From Lysobacteraceae bacterium (GTDB lineage Bacteria; Pseudomonadota; Gammaproteobacteria; Xanthomonadales; Wenzhouxiangellaceae): DNA of 6,469 nucleotides. Location: positions 1-6,469 of the forward strand of contig JAIVHD010000033.1 of the NCBI GenBank assembly GCA_020201235.1, read 5' to 3'. Both the position numbers and the translations under genes were made by a program. Positions within the stretch are counted from its first letter, which is position 1; each line of letters begins with the position of its first letter. The notes under the pieces are model-generated. The model was not told the origin of the DNA. It did no database searches and saw only the letters and a list, made by a program, of their open reading frames with translations. This document shows positions 5,744 through 6,469 of the stretch, piece by piece.

Positions 5744-6373
5744 TTAGGCAGAACGGTAGGTCTCTGTGAGAAGATCAAACTGCTCGCGGGCCGTCCCTTG
5801 CAGGAACGGGCTGACCATGCTCATGACCTGCCAGGCGGCGCGGTCGGGCTCGGGCTCCTTGCGTGGTTCCAGCACCTGGTCGAAGGCAATCCAGTAGCTG
5901 CTGACCAGAACGATATTGCGCACCAAAGCCTCGCGTTGCGGGACGGACGCGACCAGGCTGCCGGCGCGCTCCAGGCCATCGAGCAGATCGTTGGCGGTTG
6001 TCATGGAAAGTTTCAGGATCGCCCGGAAACGGCGCTGGAAATCGCGGCTACGCGCGCACAATTCGTTGAGATCCCGGTAGATGAAGCGGTGGGCGGCGAT
6101 AGCCTCGAAGATCAGGTGCAAAAACAGCCAGGCGTCTTCGATTTCGGTGGTGCTGGATACTTCGCTGGAAAGCAATTCCAGCATTCGCTGTTCGAAGCGG
6201 CTGAATAACGCGTCGATCAGAATCTGTTTGGTCCGGAAGTGGTAATGCAGGTTGCCGGGACTGATGTCGAGCTCGTCGGCGATCCGGTTGGTGGTGATGT
6301 TGGGTTCGCCGGACTCGTTGAACAAGTCCAGCGCGGCGGTCAGAATGCGTTCCGGTGTCGGGACTTTTGGCAT
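5744..6373 (-). CDS. TetR-family regulator, PhaD-like
   Basis: This 209-residue protein has a typical TetR N-terminal DNA-binding domain: 'ERILTAALDLFNESGEPNITT' (8-28) runs into the helix-turn-helix 'TTNRIADELDISPGNLHYHF' (27-46) and 'RTKQILIDALF'. The 'LFN..GEPN.(S/T)T...A.E..ISPGNL.YHF' pattern closely resembles PhaD of the Pseudomonas PHA cluster as I know it. The rest is an all-helical ligand-binding and dimerisation domain, with length normal for the family. ATG at 6373-6371 is chosen because it gives the usual short lead before the first helix; no strong Shine-Dalgarno is visible. It is convergent with the phasin gene, with 169 bases between stop codons, as phaD-side and phaFI genes are arranged in Pseudomonas. 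Control of the phasin gene is inferred; a regulator of fatty acid or efflux genes is possible. Confidence 0.88.
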   Translation of the reverse strand: MPKVPTPERILTAALDLFNESGEPNITTNRIADELDISPGNLHYHFRTKQILIDALFSRFEQRMLELLSSEVSSTTEIEDAWLFLHLIFEAIAAHRFIYRDLNELCARSRDFQRRFRAILKLSMTTANDLLDGLERAGSLVASVPQREALVRNIVLVSSYWIAFDQVLEPRKEPEPDRAAWQVMSMVSPFLQGTAREQFDLLTETYRSA

Positions 6374-6469
6374 TACAGATGCTAAGAATGGTCTGGGTCA
6401 GGCAACAGGCCGGGCGGCCGTGACCATCAGCCTGCGATGCGCCTGCCACCGACACGGCATGACCAACCC
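6374..6469. other. Upstream region of the TetR gene, no supported gene
   Basis: These 96 bases hold the leader of the minus-strand TetR gene. A weak -35-like TTGCCT and a -10-like TAGCAT can be picked out on the minus strand just before the start, but neither is convincing. An ATG at 6459 begins ATG-ACC-AAC and could open a divergent gene beyond the edge; it has no ribosome binding site and too few codons to judge. Confidence 0.3.

Noticed and set aside
5627..6208. Plus-strand open frame of 193 codons
   Set aside because: It starts before the terminator hairpin, runs through it and lies antisense to the TetR gene, whose helix-turn-helix is unmistakable.
6459..6469. Start of a gene divergent from the TetR gene
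   Set aside because: Only three codons are inside the window and there is no Shine-Dalgarno, so it cannot be supported.
1..6469. CRISPR array, tRNA or rRNA gene
   Set aside because: No regularly spaced direct repeats, cloverleaf-like sequence or rRNA-like stretch was found; the intergenic structure is accounted for by inverted repeats.

Overview
The window is GC-rich, densely coding bacterial DNA. The gene types (LodA/LodB pair, phasin with a PhaD-like regulator, cupin) fit a proteobacterium, most likely a gammaproteobacterium. This is judged from protein families only; no rRNA or other phylogenetic marker is present.

Left half (1-4011, + strand): three tightly packed genes that look like one operon. 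The first is the 3' part of a gene for a ferritin-like protein of the VioB/RebD type (3-731, truncated by the window edge). It is followed after 24 bases by a complete LodA/GoxA-family oxidase gene (756-2810), which carries the Asp-x-x-x-Cys and Trp residues expected for a protein-derived cysteine tryptophylquinone (CTQ) cofactor. Four bases later comes a LodB-type flavoprotein gene (2815-4011), whose family makes the CTQ in its partner oxidase. LodB and LodA therefore form an enzyme-plus-maturase pair; the ferritin-like protein is an additional and less expected partner. A perfect 34-bp palindrome lies inside the LodB gene and encodes the same short peptide on both strands.

Middle (4012-4998): a minus-strand cupin gene (4252-4641) lies between two different, nearly self-complementary elements, 4012-4215 and 4670-4833. 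The second has clear 20-bp terminal inverted repeats and looks like a MITE. The first is an older or rearranged long inverted repeat.

Right part (4834-6469): a phasin gene with a strong ribosome binding site (4999-5574, +), a textbook intrinsic terminator (5657-5686), and a convergent TetR-family gene (5744-6373, -) whose N-terminus resembles PhaD, the regulator linked to phasin genes in Pseudomonas. This suggests a small polyhydroxyalkanoate granule module, functionally separate from the oxidase operon. The last 96 bases hold only the upstream region of the TetR gene.
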